Below are positions 6,788-8,017 of a stretch of DNA of 8,017 bases, piece by piece. Within the stretch, counting starts at the first letter, position 1; each line of letters starts with the position of its first letter. The DNA lies in the NCBI GenBank assembly GCA_021202575.1, contig JAJQCU010000054.1, positions 1-8,017 of the forward strand. Direction: 5' to 3'. The notes under the pieces are model-generated. The model made no database searches, was not told the origin of the DNA, and saw nothing but the letters and a program-made list of their open reading frames with translations. The position numbers and the translations under genes were made by a program. The stretch is from Lachnospiraceae bacterium (GTDB taxonomy: Bacteria > Bacillota > Clostridia > Lachnospirales > Lachnospiraceae).

Positions 6788-6939
6788 GCCCCGCCCCCGG
6801 GGCTTACGCATCTGCGCCGTCCGCGCCTTTCTATGGCACGGCCCGCAGATACACACTGTTACTAATTGGTTGGGGAATGCTCCCAACCGGACAAAATCCG
6901 ATCTTTCCGATACTCACCGGATTCCTGTATACGGGAATC
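6788..6939 (-). promoter_or_regulatory. Hairpin-rich leader upstream of rpsM (candidate ribosomal-protein leader)
   Basis: Five hairpins follow one another in the rpmJ-rpsM gap. In mRNA order: 6939-6920 (GATTCC/GGAATC, 8-base loop); 6900-6888 (CGGA/TCCG); 6888-6868 (GGTTGGG/CCCAACC, 7 bp, 7-base loop); 6850-6810 (ATCTGC/GCAGAT base plus an inner 7-bp GC stem); and 6803-6788 (GCCCC/GGGGC). The pairings are read directly. A regulatory role is inferred from the density of structure and from the position before rpsM. No credible reading frame or strong promoter was found inside it. Confidence 0.45.
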
Positions 6940-6983
6940 TTATTTTCGGTACCAACAAGTAAACAGGGAATCGTCTGATGTGA

Positions 6984-7097
6984 TCAGCCCTGTCTCTGTT
7001 TATGTTTAGGATTCTCGCAAATAACCCTGATTTGTCCTTTTCTCTTGATGATCTTGCACTTGTCGCAAATTCTCTTAACTGATGATCTAACCTTCAT
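6984..7097 (-). CDS. rpmJ: Large ribosomal subunit protein bL36, zinc-ribbon form
   Basis: The smallest 50S protein, 37 residues, reading [15 protein letters not shown] at the N-terminus and ending KHKQRQG. The zinc-binding set C11, C14, C27 and H32 (C-x2-C-x12-C-x4-H) is complete, so this is the zinc-containing form and not the zinc-free paralogue. The ATG at 7097 has GGAGG eight bases upstream. It sits between infA and rpsM, the standard position. A promoter about 100 bases upstream suggests it is the first gene of its own transcript. Confidence 0.97.
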   Translation of the reverse strand: MKVRSSVKRICDKCKIIKRKGQIRVICENPKHKQRQG

Positions 7098-7141
7098 CGT
7101 TAAACCCTCCTTTCATGAACTTCCGCCATACGAAAATTACC

Positions 7142-7170
7142 GCCCGCAGGGCATACTCCACCCTATGGGC
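7142..7170 (-). promoter_or_regulatory. Hairpin in the rpmJ leader
   Basis: GCCC pairs with GGGC (7167-7170 with 7142-7145) and AGGG with CCCT (7161-7164 with 7148-7151), across a 2x2 internal loop with a nine-base apical loop. It lies within the leader predicted from the promoter at 7193-7221, well before the rpmJ ribosome binding site. There is no U-run. Its function is unknown. Confidence 0.45.
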
Positions 7171-7192
7171 TTTTCAGTAAAGACCGTTTCCT

Positions 7193-7221
7193 AGGATACC
7201 ACAAACAAAAAGCAATTGCAA
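7193..7221 (-). promoter_or_regulatory. Sigma-A-type promoter for rpmJ and downstream genes
   Basis: A -35 box TTGCAA (7216-7221) is separated by exactly 17 bases from a -10 box TATCCT (7193-7198), which is preceded by TGG, an extended -10 TGn. Transcription would start near 7186, giving a leader of about 90 nt before rpmJ. It lies immediately behind the infA terminator, which supports its being a genuine second start. The -10 box has two mismatches from TATAAT. Confidence 0.55.
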
Positions 7222-7222
7222 G

Positions 7223-7252
7223 AAAAAATTCCTTTGTTTTAAAGGATTTTTT
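7223..7252 (-). terminator. Intrinsic terminator overlapping the infA stop codon
   Basis: TCCTTT pairs with AAAGGA around the loop AAAAC; six A residues precede and six T residues follow the stem, so the stem can extend through A-T pairs across one unpaired A. It begins within the infA TAA. The stem is AT-rich with only two G-C pairs, so termination may be partial. The symmetrical A/T flanks would let it work from either strand. Confidence 0.6.
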
Positions 7253-7469
7253 ACTTATCTCTCCAGATGATCCTTCCCTTTGTCAGGTCGTATGGGGATA
7301 ACTCCAGCGTAACCTTATCACCGGGCAGAATTCGAATGAAATTCTGGCGAAGCTTTCCGCTGATGTGCGCCAGCACCCGGTGCCCGTTCTCCAGCTCCAC
7401 CCGGAACATGGTATTGGGCAGCTTTTCTACTACAATTCCCTCTATCTCGATTACGTCAGCCTTTGACAT
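7251..7469 (-). CDS. infA: Translation initiation factor IF-1
   Basis: Binds the 30S A site during initiation and helps IF-2 and IF-3 place the initiator tRNA. The 72-residue length is exactly typical. The single S1-like OB fold is visible as [24 protein letters not shown] (8-31), then [36 protein letters not shown], the most conserved part of the family. The ATG at 7469 is preceded by AGGAGG five bases upstream. It lies between map and rpmJ, as in most Bacillota. A terminator starts at its stop codon, so it may end an upstream transcript. Confidence 0.98.
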   Translation of the reverse strand: MSKADVIEIEGIVVEKLPNTMFRVELENGHRVLAHISGKLRQNFIRILPGDKVTLELSPYDLTKGRIIWRDK

Positions 7470-7643
7470 GCTTTCCTCCTGTTAAATCTAACGATCTGTC
7501 AATCAATAACTTATGCATCCCGCACAGGTTATTTTCCGACAGCTCCTAATATCCGAATGAATGCGATTGTATTCTTTCCTATTACAAATTATGATATTGA
7601 TCCGCCGCTCATTACACAGCGCCGCCTGGCTTTTCGCCGGCAA

Positions 7644-8017
7644 TCATATCATGGAAAGAATTTCCGGCTCATGATCCGTGACCAGAATGGTGTTTTCATA
7701 GTGGGCGGCCCAGGAGCCGTCCGCCGTCACCACCGTCCAGTTATCGTCAAGCCACTCCACATCCGCTGTCCCCATGGTGATCATGGGCTCCACCGCCAGC
7801 GTCATGCCGGCCCTGAGCCGGATGCCCCTGGATTTGGAACGGTAATTCGGAATGGCCGGGTCCTCATGAAGCTTCCGCCCCACGCCGTGGCCTGTCAGAT
7901 CATATACAATGCCGTAACCGAAGGGCGTCACATAATCATCTATGGCGTTTCCTATCTCAGGCAGATGGTGCCCCGCACCCGCGTATTTGCGCCCGTCACA
8001 AAAGCTCTGCGTTGTCA
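7644..8017 (-). CDS. map: Type I methionine aminopeptidase, C-terminal half (runs off the window)
   Basis: Removes the initiator methionine from new proteins, using a two-metal site. The visible 123 residues read from the window edge with no break. They include HHLPEIGNAIDDYV, GHGVGRKLHEDP (metal-ligand histidine), GMTLAVEPMI (glutamate ligand) and AHYENTI (final glutamate ligand, with Asn where His is commoner). The two aspartate ligands lie in the missing N-terminal part. A GTG at 7931 is only an internal valine, since homology continues upstream of it. Family length is about 250 residues, so about half is absent. infA starts 174 bases after the stop. Confidence 0.96.
   Translation of the reverse strand, partial: TTQSFCDGRKYAGAGHHLPEIGNAIDDYVTPFGYGIVYDLTGHGVGRKLHEDPAIPNYRSKSRGIRLRAGMTLAVEPMITMGTADVEWLDDNWTVVTADGSWAAHYENTILVTDHEPEILSMI

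Noticed and set aside
6853..6864. Similarity of TGTTACTA here to the end of the cloverleaf element (5031-5038)
   Set aside because: Only about eight bases match and no partner repeat is present, so it is not evidence of a second element copy.
7104..7133. A nine-codon frame ending just before rpmJ as a possible leader peptide
   Set aside because: It has no ribosome binding site and no residue bias that would suggest attenuation; short frames like this are expected by chance.
7450..7512. A roughly 20-codon frame overlapping the infA start
   Set aside because: Only a weak GCGGG precedes its ATG and the peptide resembles nothing recognisable; it overlaps the true infA binding site.
7470..7643. 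Promoter upstream of infA (TTGACA near the infA start, TACAAT in the gap)
   Set aside because: TTGACA lies too close to the start codon, and no -35 and -10 boxes pair with acceptable spacing.

Overview
The window is the end of a bacterial ribosomal-protein superoperon, and every gene lies on the minus strand. In transcription order (high to low coordinates) it reads map (partial) - infA - rpmJ - rpsM - rpsK - rpsD - rpoA - rplQ - ecfA1 - ecfA2 - ecfT - truA (partial). This order, strong AGGAGG-type ribosome binding sites, a zinc-free form of S4 and an enlarged L17 of a type I associate with Clostridia point to a Bacillota genome of the class Clostridia, most likely Lachnospiraceae. That placement rests on family knowledge and was not tested by a search.

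Region by region: 7644-8017 holds the C-terminal half of methionine aminopeptidase. 7470-7643 is a 174-nt gap with no convincing gene. infA (IF-1) follows and is closed by a hairpin with a U-run, and directly behind it lies an extended -10 type promoter. That promoter would give rpmJ and the alpha-operon genes their own transcript, with a leader of about 90 nt. The rpmJ-rpsM gap (235 nt) contains a chain of five hairpins. rpsM, rpsK and rpsD follow. Between rpsD and rpoA lies a 207-nt element closed by a 16/17 inverted repeat, with three hairpin arms inside. It fills nearly the whole gap and is the most unusual object here. rpoA starts at a GTG at 4994, set by a perfect Shine-Dalgarno. rplQ ends in a strong intrinsic terminator, after which come the energy-coupling-factor transporter genes ecfA1-ecfA2-ecfT and then truA.

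Functionally, the first part supplies translation initiation (IF-1), N-terminal methionine removal (Map), small- and large-subunit proteins (S13, S11, S4, L36, L17) and the RNA polymerase alpha subunit, so ribosome and polymerase synthesis are tied together. The second part encodes the shared energising module (two ATPases and a membrane scaffold) that drives vitamin-specific S-components encoded elsewhere, followed by tRNA pseudouridine synthase. The genes are conventional; the interest is in the non-coding spaces between them and in two lineage-type protein extensions (L17 and EcfA2). I saw no CRISPR array, tRNA, rRNA, complete insertion sequence or phage gene.
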